From NCBI GenBank assembly GCA_036562185.1, contig DATCKN010000012.1, positions 19,391 to 83,390 on the forward strand: DNA of 64,000 bases, given 5' to 3'. Within the stretch, counting starts at the first letter, position 1, and every line of letters starts with the position of its first letter. The notes below the pieces were generated by a model. That model saw only the letters and a list, made by a program, of their open reading frames with translations, was not told the DNA's origin and made no database searches. Of this stretch, positions 54,321-62,477 are shown in pieces. Source of the stretch: Thermoclostridium sp036562185 (GTDB lineage Bacteria > Bacillota > Clostridia > DSM-8532). Made by a program: the position numbers and the translations under genes.

Positions 54321-55061
54321 TTGAATTCCAGAATTCTATTTGCGAAAGAAACCGAAAATGCAAAAAACAATGAACAAACATCCGACGAAAAAATGGAGAA
54401 TATAAAGGAAATGGGTTCTGTTGAGGTTCAGGAAAGGGGCAGAAACATACATTGCCTGACCATTATCGGCCAGATAGAAGGCCATATGGTACTGCCCCCG
54501 CAGAACAAAACCACAAAGTATGAGCATGTACTGCCGCAACTGGTTGCAATTGAAGACGACAATAAGATAGATGGATTGCTTCTCATATTAAATACCGTTG
54601 GAGGTGACGTTGAAGCCGGCCTCGCTATAGCAGAGATGATTTCATCAATGTCAAAGCCGACGGTGTCGCTGGTTTTAGGCGGTGGACACAGTATCGGGGT
54701 GCCAATGGCTGTTTCAACGAACTACTCTTTTATAGCACCGTCAGCCACAATGACGATACATCCGCTCAGGTTAAGCGGGATGATAATAGGTGTTCCGCAG
54801 ACTTTTGAATATTTCGACAGAATGCAGGAGCGGGTTGTTGAGTTTGTTGCGAAAAACTCAAAGATCTCGAAGGATGCTTTCAGAAAATTAATGCTGAAAA
54901 CCGGAGAGCTGGCAAACGATGTTGGAACGGTTTTGTTTGGGGCGGAGGCTGTGGAGCATGGTATCATAGATGAAGTCGGCGGTCTTGCTTCAGCTTTGAA
55001 GAAACTTGATTATTTAATCGAACAAAAGAAACAAAACACTGAAGGGGGACAACTGCAATGA
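54321..55061 (+). CDS. tepA: ClpP-fold serine protease, TepA-like
   Basis: Self-compartmentalised ClpP-like protease of 246 residues with no membrane anchor. The TTG start at 54321 follows AGGAGGTTATC. The active-site serine lies in GGGHSIGVPMAVS and the histidine in ATMTIHPLRLSG; NTVGGDVEAGLAIAEMI is the typical beta-alpha block. In B. subtilis TepA was tied to protein export and to degrading small spore proteins, and its gene lies before ylzJ and spoIIIE. Here ylzJ follows with a 4-nt overlap, but spoIIIE/ftsK does not. Confidence 0.9.
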   Translation: MNSRILFAKETENAKNNEQTSDEKMENIKEMGSVEVQERGRNIHCLTIIGQIEGHMVLPPQNKTTKYEHVLPQLVAIEDDNKIDGLLLILNTVGGDVEAGLAIAEMISSMSKPTVSLVLGGGHSIGVPMAVSTNYSFIAPSATMTIHPLRLSGMIIGVPQTFEYFDRMQERVVEFVAKNSKISKDAFRKLMLKTGELANDVGTVLFGAEAVEHGIIDEVGGLASALKKLDYLIEQKKQNTEGGQLQ

Positions 55062-55333
55062 TCTACTCAATAATACCTTCAGATCAGCTGTTGTTTAATC
55101 CCGAGGACTATAAACAGGAACGGATGGAAGTCAATATTAACGGTGAGCAGGTTGTCATTCTGAAAAACAGCAATAACACTTATACAATTGAAAGGCTGAT
55201 CTCAACAAACCCTAAAGCGTATCTTAACCCTGAACTTGCGCCCGGAACTGTTATTATGACAGTTACATCAAAAAAGGAGAACCCCGATGTCAAATGGGAA
55301 ATCTTAAGCAATGGCTTTACCATTAATAATTAG
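55058..55333 (+). CDS. ylzJ: YlzJ-like protein
   Basis: Small protein of 91 residues and unknown function, conserved beside tepA in spore-forming Firmicutes. It reads MIYSIIPSDQLLFNPEDYK, with a C-terminal block LAPGTVIMTVTSKKENP. It overlaps tepA by 4 nt (ATGA), so translation is coupled. Assignment rests on the gene pair and size. Confidence 0.8.
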   Translation: MIYSIIPSDQLLFNPEDYKQERMEVNINGEQVVILKNSNNTYTIERLISTNPKAYLNPELAPGTVIMTVTSKKENPDVKWEILSNGFTINN

Positions 55334-55370
55334 TGGAATTTCACCATTTGCTGTATTTATCCTTATAGAT

Positions 55371-55389
55371 TCACCCGAATCACCCGCTT
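55371..55389. repeat. 19-bp direct repeat, copy 1
   Basis: TCACCCGAATCACCCGCTT, identical to the copy at 55583-55601. Internally it is made of two near-identical 9-mers. Confidence 0.85.
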
Positions 55390-55582
55390 TAAGTATACTC
55401 TGAACCCGCGGGTCCTGCTTCGGGTGTTTTGCCTTCTTGAGCAACAAAGCACCTGCTGAGCCATCCGCTCCCAATTGTTAAACTATTCCTAGTGGTCTCC
55501 ATATCCCGGGCCGCCCAGTTCCACGCTCCGGCTTACGGAGATGCAGCAAGGCTACGGAGCATGTTGCTCTGCGCCGTCAAAA

Positions 55583-55601
55583 TCACCCGAATCACCCGCT
55601 T
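55583..55601. repeat. 19-bp direct repeat, copy 2
   Basis: Exact copy of the sequence at 55371-55389, 212 bp downstream of it. Confidence 0.85.
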
Positions 55602-55682
55602 GAAATTCACTCGTAATATTCTGTACCTGCCGGTTGGTAAAAAGCTGGCAGGAGAAGATTAATAAAAAAATAACAGAAGCTC

Positions 55683-55710
55683 TTGACATTTGGTTTTTTA
55701 GTAGTAATAT
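55683..55710 (+). promoter_or_regulatory. SigA promoter of the glycine riboswitch-serA unit
   Basis: Consensus TTGACA (55683-55688), a 16-bp spacer and TAATAT (55705-55710). Transcription would start about 45 nt before the riboswitch. Confidence 0.75.
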
Positions 55711-55763
55711 ATTAATAACAATAATTAGCAACAGCAAACCGAATAAAGCCGGATGAAGATTGA

Positions 55764-55906
55764 AGGAGAGCTGCTGTCAGGGCACACCGAAGGAGTAAAT
55801 CTCTCAGGTTCAAAAGACTTCAATCGGACGGACCTCTGGAGAGACCAGGTATGGCGCCGAAGGGGCAAGCCCGGAAAGGGTGTATCTCTCAGGCAAAAGG
55901 ACAGAG
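55764..55906 (+). ncRNA. Tandem glycine riboswitch
   Basis: Two glycine aptamers in tandem. The first (about 55764-55835) has GGAGAG, CACACCGAAGGAG, ATCTCTCAGG and AAAAGAC. The second (about 55838-55906) has GGAGAGACC just before it, GGCGCCGAAGGGGCAAGC, ATCTCTCAGGCAAAAGGAC and AGAG. These are the conserved core elements of gcvT-type glycine riboswitches. An intrinsic terminator follows at 55968-55997, just before the serA ribosome site, so control is probably by attenuation. Whether glycine turns serA on or off cannot be read by eye. Confidence 0.93.
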
Positions 55907-55967
55907 TGTATAATGATTTTAGCAAGATGCTGAAATCTCTATTTGCCTACACTTTAGAATTTCAGAG

Positions 55968-55997
55968 GTCAAACAAGTTGGTTTGACTTATTTTTTT
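55968..55997 (+). terminator. Riboswitch-controlled terminator before serA
   Basis: GTCAAAC (55968-55974) pairs with GTTTGAC (55981-55987), then TTATTTTTTT. Upstream, CTGAAAT (55930-55936) can pair with ATTTCAG (55959-55965), a possible part of the switching structure. Confidence 0.8.
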
Positions 55998-56011
55998 AGG
56001 AGGGGTTTTTT

Positions 56012-57616
56012 GTGGCAAAGATAATAGTAACAGACAAAATGGCACCGGACGGAATAGATTATTTGAAAAGCAAAGGGTTTGAGGTTGATACACCATTTGG
56101 AATTTCCCATGAAGAACTGCTTGAAATAATTGAAAATTATGATGCTATTATAGTGAGAAGTGCTACAAAAGTCAGCAAGGATGTTATTGAGCGTGCAAAG
56201 AATTTAAAGGTGGCAGGAAGAGCCGGTAACGGCGTTGATAACATTGATGTGGATGAGTGTACGAAAAGAGGTATAGCCGTAGTTAATACTCCCGAAGGAA
56301 ACATTATGGCAGCTGCTGAAATGGCCGTTGCAATGGCATTTTCGATATTCCGCAATATCCCCCAGGCACATCTTGCGGCCAAGAACAAGGATTTCAGACG
56401 AAGCAAGTTTGTTGGTGAAGAACTTGAGGGTAAAACAGCAGGCATTATTGGCGTGGGAAAAATCGGGTCAATTGTTGCCAGAAAACTCCTTGGAATTGGT
56501 ATGAAGGTTGTAGGGTATGATCCATATGCTGCTGATGAAAAGTTTATACAACTGGGCATCACACGCTGTGAGACATTGGAGGAGCTTCTGCAGATTTCAG
56601 ATTTAATTACTCTGCATATACCTAAGAGCCCGCAGAATATGGGTTTAATCGGGGAAAAAGAACTTAAAATGTGCAAAAAAGGAGTTCGGATTGTCAATGT
56701 TGCCAGAGGCGGCATGATTGACGAAAAAGCTCTTTATGATGCAATAGTTGAAGGGCATGTTGCTGCAGCAGCGCTTGATGTTCAGGAAGTGGAACCCAAC
56801 TTCACTAAGAAACCCGAAGAGCAGGATTACTGGAATCCGCTTCTTGATTTGGATAACGTAGTATTTACACCCCATCTTGGTGCCTCGACAAAAGAAGCCA
56901 GTGTAAATGTAAGTATAGGTGTTGCAAAGCTGGTTGAAGGTGTTCTGAATGGCGAGCTGGTACCCGCTGTTAATATGCCTCCGGTATCTGGGGATATAAA
57001 CCAGTTGAGACCATATATCGATTTAGCCGAAAAACTGGGTAGTATCTATTACCAGGCTGAAAAAGACAGGGTTACGAAGATAGAAGTTGTATACAGCGGT
57101 GATGTTGCAAACATGGCTACAAAAGCCATAACCCTTTCGGCTGTAAAAGGATTCCTGAACAGTGCAGGAGATCCTGACGTTACTTATATAAATGCTGAAC
57201 TGAAACTAAAGGAGCTTGGCGTGAAACTGGTTGAAAGCAAAAGCTCTCACATTGATAAATATACCAACCTTATTACAGTTAAATTTACCACAGCGAATAA
57301 GGATCTGGCGGTATCAGGAACGGTATTTGCCAAAGATGTTATCCGTATTGTTGACTTCTTCGGATATAAGCTTGATTTTGAACCCACACCTCATGTCATT
57401 GCTCTTCAGAACATTGACGTTCCCGGAATAATCGGAAAGGTTGGTACACTGCTTGGAGCAAATAACATTAACATAGCAGCAATGCAATGGAGCCGTAACA
57501 GAAGAGGGGAAAAGGCCGTATCATTTGTAAGCGTCGATGCTGAAATTTCTGATGATATACTGAAACAGCTGCTTAAGATCGATGGAATATTAAAAGCTTC
57601 AAGACTTAATTTTTAA
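56012..57616 (+). CDS. serA: D-3-phosphoglycerate dehydrogenase
   Basis: First step of serine synthesis: oxidises 3-phosphoglycerate with NAD+. The product has 534 residues, the long form. GTG 56012 follows AGGAGGGG. The substrate-binding domain holds GRAGNGVDNIDVDECTKRG, the Rossmann fold GIIGVGKIGSIVARKLLGIGM, and the active site VNVARGGMIDEKAL with catalytic contexts ALDVQEVEP and TPHLGASTKEA. An intervening ASB domain (about 325-450) and a C-terminal ACT domain (about 460-534: ALQNIDVPGIIGKVGTLLG) follow. No serC or serB is adjacent. It lies behind a glycine riboswitch and ends in a terminator. Confidence 0.97.
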   Translation: MAKIIVTDKMAPDGIDYLKSKGFEVDTPFGISHEELLEIIENYDAIIVRSATKVSKDVIERAKNLKVAGRAGNGVDNIDVDECTKRGIAVVNTPEGNIMAAAEMAVAMAFSIFRNIPQAHLAAKNKDFRRSKFVGEELEGKTAGIIGVGKIGSIVARKLLGIGMKVVGYDPYAADEKFIQLGITRCETLEELLQISDLITLHIPKSPQNMGLIGEKELKMCKKGVRIVNVARGGMIDEKALYDAIVEGHVAAAALDVQEVEPNFTKKPEEQDYWNPLLDLDNVVFTPHLGASTKEASVNVSIGVAKLVEGVLNGELVPAVNMPPVSGDINQLRPYIDLAEKLGSIYYQAEKDRVTKIEVVYSGDVANMATKAITLSAVKGFLNSAGDPDVTYINAELKLKELGVKLVESKSSHIDKYTNLITVKFTTANKDLAVSGTVFAKDVIRIVDFFGYKLDFEPTPHVIALQNIDVPGIIGKVGTLLGANNINIAAMQWSRNRRGEKAVSFVSVDAEISDDILKQLLKIDGILKASRLNF

Positions 57617-57651
57617 TTGGTCCATGTACTTATACTGCTGGGTTATAATGC

Positions 57652-57681
57652 AAAGGTCGGCTAATCAACCGGCCTTTTATT
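57652..57681 (+). terminator. Terminator after serA
   Basis: AAGGTCGG (57653-57660) pairs with CCGGCCTT (57669-57676) with one G-T wobble, then TTTAT. Confidence 0.82.
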
Positions 57682-57759
57682 ATTGTCGAAAATGGTATAT
57701 TATTTTATTATGCTAAAAATACTTGTATAGGATCTATAATTTAATTTTGGAGGTTTTAT

Positions 57760-59100
57760 ATGCCGGTTAAAGTAGGATGCATATCCCTTGGTTGTCCGAA
57801 AAACCTTGTGGATAGTGAAATAATGCTTGGAATGTTGGATAAAAATGATTACGAAGTTACAACAGATATGCAAAAGGCCGATGCAATTATAGTTAATACA
57901 TGCGCCTTTATAGACGATGCTAAGGAAGAGGCAATTGATGCAATATTAAATGCTTCTCTGTATAAAAAAACCGGAAACCTGAAGGTACTTATCGTTACGG
58001 GCTGTATGGCTCAACGGTATAAGGATGAAATTATAAAGGAAATTCCCGAAGTTGACGCAGTTGTCGGAACGGGAAATGTTCATGAAATTCAGAATGTAAT
58101 CAATGAACACATAAAAGGTAGCGGTCAAAACAGGGTTTTTGTAAATGATCCGAAAGATGTGGATTACCTTGATAATCTTCGGATGTTGTCGCAGGCGGGT
58201 GCTTCCCAGTATCTTAAAATAGCCGAAGGATGCAGTAACCATTGCACATACTGTATTATTCCATACTTGCGCGGGCCATTCAGAAGCAGAACCATTGAAA
58301 GTATTGTTAACGAGGCCCAAAACCTGGTAAATGCCGGAGCAAGGGAGCTTATCCTTATAGCCCAGGATGTCAGCAAGTACGGTGAAGACAGGTATGGTGA
58401 ATACAAACTTGTTGAACTTATAAGGAAACTGTCGGATATTGAAGAGTTAAAATGGATTCGGCTGTTATACTGTTATCCTGAAAGAATAACCGATGAGCTT
58501 ATTGATGAGTTCAAGCGTAACCCAAAACTATTGAAATACCTTGATATTCCGATTCAGCATGCATCGGACAGGATACTTAAAGCCATGGGGAGAAAAACCG
58601 AAAGGCAGAAATTAATTGAACTTATCAGAAAACTTCGCTCCGAAATACCGGAAATTATCCTCAGAACAACCCTGATAACCGGTTTCCCGGGTGAAACTGA
58701 CGAGGATTTTGAAATCCTGAAAGATTTTATTGCAGAGTATCCTTTTGACAGGCTGGGCGTTTTTGCGTATTCCCGCGAAGAAGGCACTCCTGCTGCAAAA
58801 ATGAAAAACCAGGTAGAGGAGCGGGTAAAGCACCGGCGCAGGGAGGAAATACTGTCAGTTCAAAATGATGTAGTATTGCCTCTAATAAAAAAGAGGGTTG
58901 GTAAGGTATTTGAAGTAATAGTTGAAGGCGTTGCAGACGATGGTATTTTTTATTATGGACGTTCCTATGGTGAGGCTCCTGAAATTGATCCTGTAATATA
59001 CTTTACGTCGCCTGAACCTTTGGAAACAGGCTCTTTTGTTAACATAAGAATTCTGAACGTAGATCAGATGGAGCTGATCGGAGAAGTCATATCCGATTAG
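57760..59100 (+). CDS. rimO: Ribosomal protein S12 methylthiotransferase RimO
   Basis: Radical-SAM enzyme that adds a methylthio group to the conserved Asp of ribosomal protein S12. The product has 446 residues. UPF0004 domain: VGCISLGCPKNLVDSE (Cys7, Cys12), VNTCAFID and VTGCMAQRY, whose cysteines hold the auxiliary cluster. Radical-SAM cluster: C158-x3-C162-x2-C165 in EGCSNHCTYCIIP. A C-terminal TRAM domain runs from about 375. GGAGG precedes ATG 57760. The N-terminal KVGCISLGCPKNLVD favours RimO over MiaB. pgsA follows 27 bp downstream, the usual clostridial order. Confidence 0.95.
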   Translation: MPVKVGCISLGCPKNLVDSEIMLGMLDKNDYEVTTDMQKADAIIVNTCAFIDDAKEEAIDAILNASLYKKTGNLKVLIVTGCMAQRYKDEIIKEIPEVDAVVGTGNVHEIQNVINEHIKGSGQNRVFVNDPKDVDYLDNLRMLSQAGASQYLKIAEGCSNHCTYCIIPYLRGPFRSRTIESIVNEAQNLVNAGARELILIAQDVSKYGEDRYGEYKLVELIRKLSDIEELKWIRLLYCYPERITDELIDEFKRNPKLLKYLDIPIQHASDRILKAMGRKTERQKLIELIRKLRSEIPEIILRTTLITGFPGETDEDFEILKDFIAEYPFDRLGVFAYSREEGTPAAKMKNQVEERVKHRRREEILSVQNDVVLPLIKKRVGKVFEVIVEGVADDGIFYYGRSYGEAPEIDPVIYFTSPEPLETGSFVNIRILNVDQMELIGEVISD

Positions 59101-59127
59101 TCAGGCCGTAAAGAGAGGAGTGTTGCT

Positions 59128-59697
59128 ATGAATCTTCCCAATAAGCTAACTATATTCAGGATTATATTAATACCTGTTTTTTTGATTTTAATTTTGCCTG
59201 TATATAACGGGAAAACTCTTTTTTCAATTCCTTTGGAAACAGGCAGGGTTATTGCCGCGATTATATTTGTCATAGCTTCATTTACCGATTACCTGGATGG
59301 TGCAATTGCGCGTAAGAGCAATACTGTTACCACGTTTGGAAAGTTTTTGGATCCTATCGCGGACAAACTGCTTGTAACATCAGCATTGATGGCTCTTATT
59401 CAACTGGGGGATATTTCTGCCTGGGCAGCCGTCATTATAATTGCAAGGGAATTTATTGTTTCCGGTATTCGCATCATTGCGGCAAATGACGGAGTTGTAA
59501 TAGCTGCGAGCAATTTGGGAAAAGCAAAGACCTTTATTCAGATGCTGGCAATTTTCTTTATTCTTTTGCGTAATTTTCCGTTCTCGTATTTCACGGGTAT
59601 TCCTGTAGGGCAGGTATTGCTTTGGATTGCGGTTATTCTGACCGTCTATTCCGGATATGATTATTTAAAGGTTAATTGGGACAGAATTATGAACTGA
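59128..59697 (+). CDS. pgsA: CDP-diacylglycerol-glycerol-3-phosphate phosphatidyltransferase
   Basis: Makes phosphatidylglycerol phosphate from CDP-diacylglycerol and glycerol 3-phosphate in the membrane. The product has 189 residues. The CDP-alcohol phosphotransferase motif D-G-x2-A-R-x8-G-x3-D-x3-D is seen in DYLDGAIARKSNTV...GKFLDPIADK. It begins MNLPNKLTIFRIILIPVF, typical of PgsA, and has several hydrophobic helices. AGAGGAG precedes the start. Co-transcribed with rimO. Confidence 0.95.
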   Translation: MNLPNKLTIFRIILIPVFLILILPVYNGKTLFSIPLETGRVIAAIIFVIASFTDYLDGAIARKSNTVTTFGKFLDPIADKLLVTSALMALIQLGDISAWAAVIIIAREFIVSGIRIIAANDGVVIAASNLGKAKTFIQMLAIFFILLRNFPFSYFTGIPVGQVLLWIAVILTVYSGYDYLKVNWDRIMN

Positions 59698-59730
59698 TCA
59701 CGATAAATTTGACAATTAATAAATAAATTA

Positions 59731-59759
59731 TTGCATTCTCGAATAAAATATTATATACT
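59731..59759 (+). promoter_or_regulatory. SigA promoter of the fap/fab operon
   Basis: TTGCAT (59731-59736), a 17-bp spacer and TATACT (59754-59759), about 60 nt before fapR. Confidence 0.75.
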
Positions 59760-59773
59760 CTTATCAACAGGAT

Positions 59774-59790
59774 ATATTACTAGGTAATAA
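59774..59790. promoter_or_regulatory. Candidate FapR operator
   Basis: The palindrome ATTAC-TAG-GTAAT (59776-59788), flanked by A/T, shares the core CTAGGTA with the known FapR box of Bacillus. It lies just downstream of the -10 box, where a repressor would block early transcription; malonyl-CoA would relieve it. Confidence 0.6.
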
Positions 59791-59819
59791 ATCCTGAAAA
59801 CGGAAGCAGGGTGTTTTTG

Positions 59820-60410
59820 TTGAATAAAAGTTCGAAGGCTAAAAAGGAAAGACACAAACGACTTTTAGAGATCATAAAAGAAGATCCGTTTATGACAGAT
59901 GAGGATATTGCTGAGTACCTTGAAGTCAGCGTCCCGACGGTCAGACTGGACAGACTGGAGCTGGGTATTCCTGAGCTTCGCCAAAGAATCCGCGAAGTTG
60001 CTTCATTAAATCATCAAAAAGTTAAAGCTTTGCACGCGGATGAAATTGTCGGGGAAATAGTGGAAATCAAACTTGGTGAGAGCGGTGTTTCAATTTTAGA
60101 TACAACAGAGGAAATGGTATTTTCGCAATCCAAAATCGTACGTGGGCATTACATATATTCACTGGCGGAATCACTGGCCATTGCTGTTATTGATGCCGAA
60201 GTTGCCCTTGTGGGAGTGGCCAATATAAAATATAAAATCCCTGTTCACGCAGGTTCAAAGCTAATGGCAAAAGCAACTGTGAAGAGATCGCGAAACAGAA
60301 GTTATATTGTGTGGGTGTTTATCTACCACAAGCGGAATGAAGTTTTCAGGGGCAAATTCATTCTGGTATCAATTGAAGACAATAAAGCCATTGAACCCTC
60401 AGAAACATAA
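59820..60410 (+). CDS. fapR: Transcriptional repressor FapR (malonyl-CoA sensor)
   Basis: Represses fatty-acid and phospholipid synthesis genes until malonyl-CoA binds. The TTG at 59820 has AGGGTG 7 nt upstream and gives 196 residues; a GTG at 59811 would add three. The N-terminal helix-turn-helix is DEDIAEYLEVSVPTVRLDRLELGIPELRQRI. The C-terminal hotdog domain includes VRGHYIYSLAESLAIAVIDAE and the MAKATVKRSRNRSYIVWV block. It heads the plsX-fabH-fabD-fabG operon, and a matching palindrome lies in its promoter region, so autoregulation is likely. Confidence 0.93.
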   Translation: MNKSSKAKKERHKRLLEIIKEDPFMTDEDIAEYLEVSVPTVRLDRLELGIPELRQRIREVASLNHQKVKALHADEIVGEIVEIKLGESGVSILDTTEEMVFSQSKIVRGHYIYSLAESLAIAVIDAEVALVGVANIKYKIPVHAGSKLMAKATVKRSRNRSYIVWVFIYHKRNEVFRGKFILVSIEDNKAIEPSET

Positions 60411-60462
60411 AACTTTAAGTCAGTCTACAAATTACAACCATCTATGGAAGGACTGAGTGCAG

Positions 60463-61461
60463 ATGAGAATCATGGTAGACGCAATGGGTGGGGATAATGC
60501 GCCCGAAGAGATAGTAAAAGGCTGTGTTGAAGCGCTGAAATTGAAAGACGGATTTGATATTGAGCTTATCGGCATCGAAGATGAGATTAGAAAATATTTA
60601 AATAAATACAACTGCAACAGCAGCCGTATTTCGATAACGCATGCGCCGGAGGTTATATACAACGACGACAAACCTACCGAAGCCATACGTCATAAAAAAG
60701 ATTCGTCGATGGTAACAGGACTTAGGAAAATACGGGATAATGAAGGTGAAATTTTTATATCAGCAGGCAGCACCGGTGCATTGCTTGCAGGAACTTTGCT
60801 GGTAGCAGGCAGAATAGAGGGTGTTTTAAGGCCTGCCCTTGCGCCTGTTGTACCGTCAATGGCCGGAGGTACTATGATTGTGGATGCAGGAATGAATACC
60901 CAATGCAGGCCGATAAATTACGTCCAGTTTGCAATTATGGGTTCTGTGTATATGCAGCAGGTTTACAAAAAAGAAAGCCCACGGGTTGGACTTGTAAATG
61001 TAGGGACCGAAGATGAAAAGGGCAATGACACTCTGCGGGAAGCTTTGGTTTTACTAAGGAAAAGCGGGTTAAATTTCATCGGAAATATTGAAGGAAGGGA
61101 CATTGCCGAAGGAAAGGTTGACGTGGCTGTCTGTGACGGTTTTACCGGCAATGCAATGCTGAAAATGATGGAAGGTACGGGAAAATACTTTTTCCATCAT
61201 ATGAAACGAATTTTTAACAGCAGCTTCTTTTCAAAACTATCGGCTCTTTTGGTAAAAGCGCATCTGAAGAAATTAAAAGACAGCGTTGATCCTGAAACCG
61301 CGGGGGGTACACCAATACTTGGAGCGAATGGATTAATTTTTAAATGTCATGGCAACAGCGGGGCTAAGGCAATAAGAAATACCATAATAAATGCATATGG
61401 TATTTCCAGCAGCGGTTTTATCGAAAAGATTAAAGAAAGGATTTCAAGTATGGAGGTTTAA
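60463..61461 (+). CDS. plsX: Phosphate acyltransferase PlsX
   Basis: Converts acyl-ACP to acyl-phosphate for phospholipid synthesis. ATG 60463 gives the family start MRIMVDAMGGDNAPEEIVKG (332 residues) with GGAAGGA about 10 nt upstream; a GTG at 60457 is the alternative. Conserved blocks are SAGSTGALLAGTL, GGTMIVDAGMNTQCRP, LVNVGTEDEKGNDTLR and CDGFTGNAMLKMMEG. It lies 52 bp after fapR and 3 bp before fabH. Confidence 0.97.
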   Translation: MRIMVDAMGGDNAPEEIVKGCVEALKLKDGFDIELIGIEDEIRKYLNKYNCNSSRISITHAPEVIYNDDKPTEAIRHKKDSSMVTGLRKIRDNEGEIFISAGSTGALLAGTLLVAGRIEGVLRPALAPVVPSMAGGTMIVDAGMNTQCRPINYVQFAIMGSVYMQQVYKKESPRVGLVNVGTEDEKGNDTLREALVLLRKSGLNFIGNIEGRDIAEGKVDVAVCDGFTGNAMLKMMEGTGKYFFHHMKRIFNSSFFSKLSALLVKAHLKKLKDSVDPETAGGTPILGANGLIFKCHGNSGAKAIRNTIINAYGISSSGFIEKIKERISSMEV

Positions 61462-61464
61462 TTC

Positions 61465-62457
61465 ATGGTTGATTTTGGCATAGGCGTCCTGGGCACTGGT
61501 AAGTATCTGCCTGACAGAATTCTAACCAATGAGGATCTGGAAAAAATGGTTGATACATCAGATGAATGGATAGTAAGGCGTACCGGCATGAAAAAAAGGC
61601 ACCTTCTTGATGAGAACACCCCGTCATATGTAATGGGGGCCGAAGCTGCCAAACTTGCTATTGAGGATGCAGGATTAACCCCGATGGATATTGATTTGAT
61701 TATTGTCACGACAGAAGCACCCGATTACCTTTCACCTTCAATGGCATGTTTGATTCAAAAAGAAATTAAGGCCGAAAATGCGGCAGCATTTGATGTGAAC
61801 GCAGCATGCACTGGTTTTGTATATGCAGTGACCATTGCCCAGCAATTTATACAGACAGGTTATTACAAACATGTTTTGATTGTTTCAAATGAAGGGTTAA
61901 GCCGCATTGTGGACTGGAAAGACAGGAGTACGTGTGTTTTGTTCGGTGATGCGGCAGGCGCGGTAGTTTTAGGAAGAGTAGATAAAGAATACGGGTTAAA
62001 GGAAAGCTACCTTGCCTCGTTCGGAAATCTTGGCCATAACCTGACAATTCCATGCTGTTATATTTCTGAAGAAGACAGACAAAAAAGAAGTGAAGGGAAA
62101 GAACGGGTGGTGTGGCAGGACGGCAGTGAGGTATTTACATTTGCTGTAAGAGCAATGGCTGATTCGATAAGAACGGTCATTGAAAAAGCCAATATTTCAA
62201 TGGAAGATGTTGATCTGATAATACCTCATCAGGCTAACCTGAGAATAATCAACGGGGCGGCGAAGAGACTGGATGTTGGCGAGGATAAAATATCGGTTAT
62301 ATTGCATGAGACAGGTAATATATCGTCTGCTTCAGTTCCTGTTGCACTGGACATGGAAAGCAAAAGCGGCAGGCTTAAAAAAGGAGATACCGTGGTTTTA
62401 GTCGCTTTTGGCGGTGGACTTACCTGTGGTTCGATCCTTTTAACATGGGGGAAATAG
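61465..62457 (+). CDS. fabH: 3-oxoacyl-ACP synthase III
   Basis: Starts fatty-acid synthesis by condensing acetyl-CoA (or branched starters) with malonyl-ACP. The product has 330 residues. The catalytic triad is Cys115 (NAACTGFVYA), His255 (IPHQANLRI) and Asn285 (HETGNISSASVP). ATGGAGGT lies at the end of plsX and serves as the ribosome site; the two genes are 3 bp apart. Confidence 0.98.
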   Translation: MVDFGIGVLGTGKYLPDRILTNEDLEKMVDTSDEWIVRRTGMKKRHLLDENTPSYVMGAEAAKLAIEDAGLTPMDIDLIIVTTEAPDYLSPSMACLIQKEIKAENAAAFDVNAACTGFVYAVTIAQQFIQTGYYKHVLIVSNEGLSRIVDWKDRSTCVLFGDAAGAVVLGRVDKEYGLKESYLASFGNLGHNLTIPCCYISEEDRQKRSEGKERVVWQDGSEVFTFAVRAMADSIRTVIEKANISMEDVDLIIPHQANLRIINGAAKRLDVGEDKISVILHETGNISSASVPVALDMESKSGRLKKGDTVVLVAFGGGLTCGSILLTWGK

Positions 62458-62477
62458 TTTAGTTACGGAGGTATGGG

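Larger units (their letters stand above)
55334..55680. other. GC-rich non-coding block bounded by direct repeats
   Basis: No gene is recognised in these 347 nt, which look clearly richer in GC than the surroundings (for example CCCGCGGGTCC and CCCGGGCCGCCC). A 19-nt sequence, TCACCCGAATCACCCGCTT, occurs at 55371-55389 and again at 55583-55601. The inner part has hairpins such as CTCCG-GCTTA-CGGAG near 55535. An 18-nt stretch (55427-55444) recurs at 32565-32582. Several short minus-strand frames look protein-like but are broken. It could be a mobile-element remnant or a structured RNA. Confidence 0.5.

Noticed and set aside
55552..55737. 61-codon minus-strand frame in the GC-rich block
   Set aside because: It spans the serA promoter on the opposite strand; only the tail looks protein-like, so I treat it as part of an unexplained remnant, not a gene.
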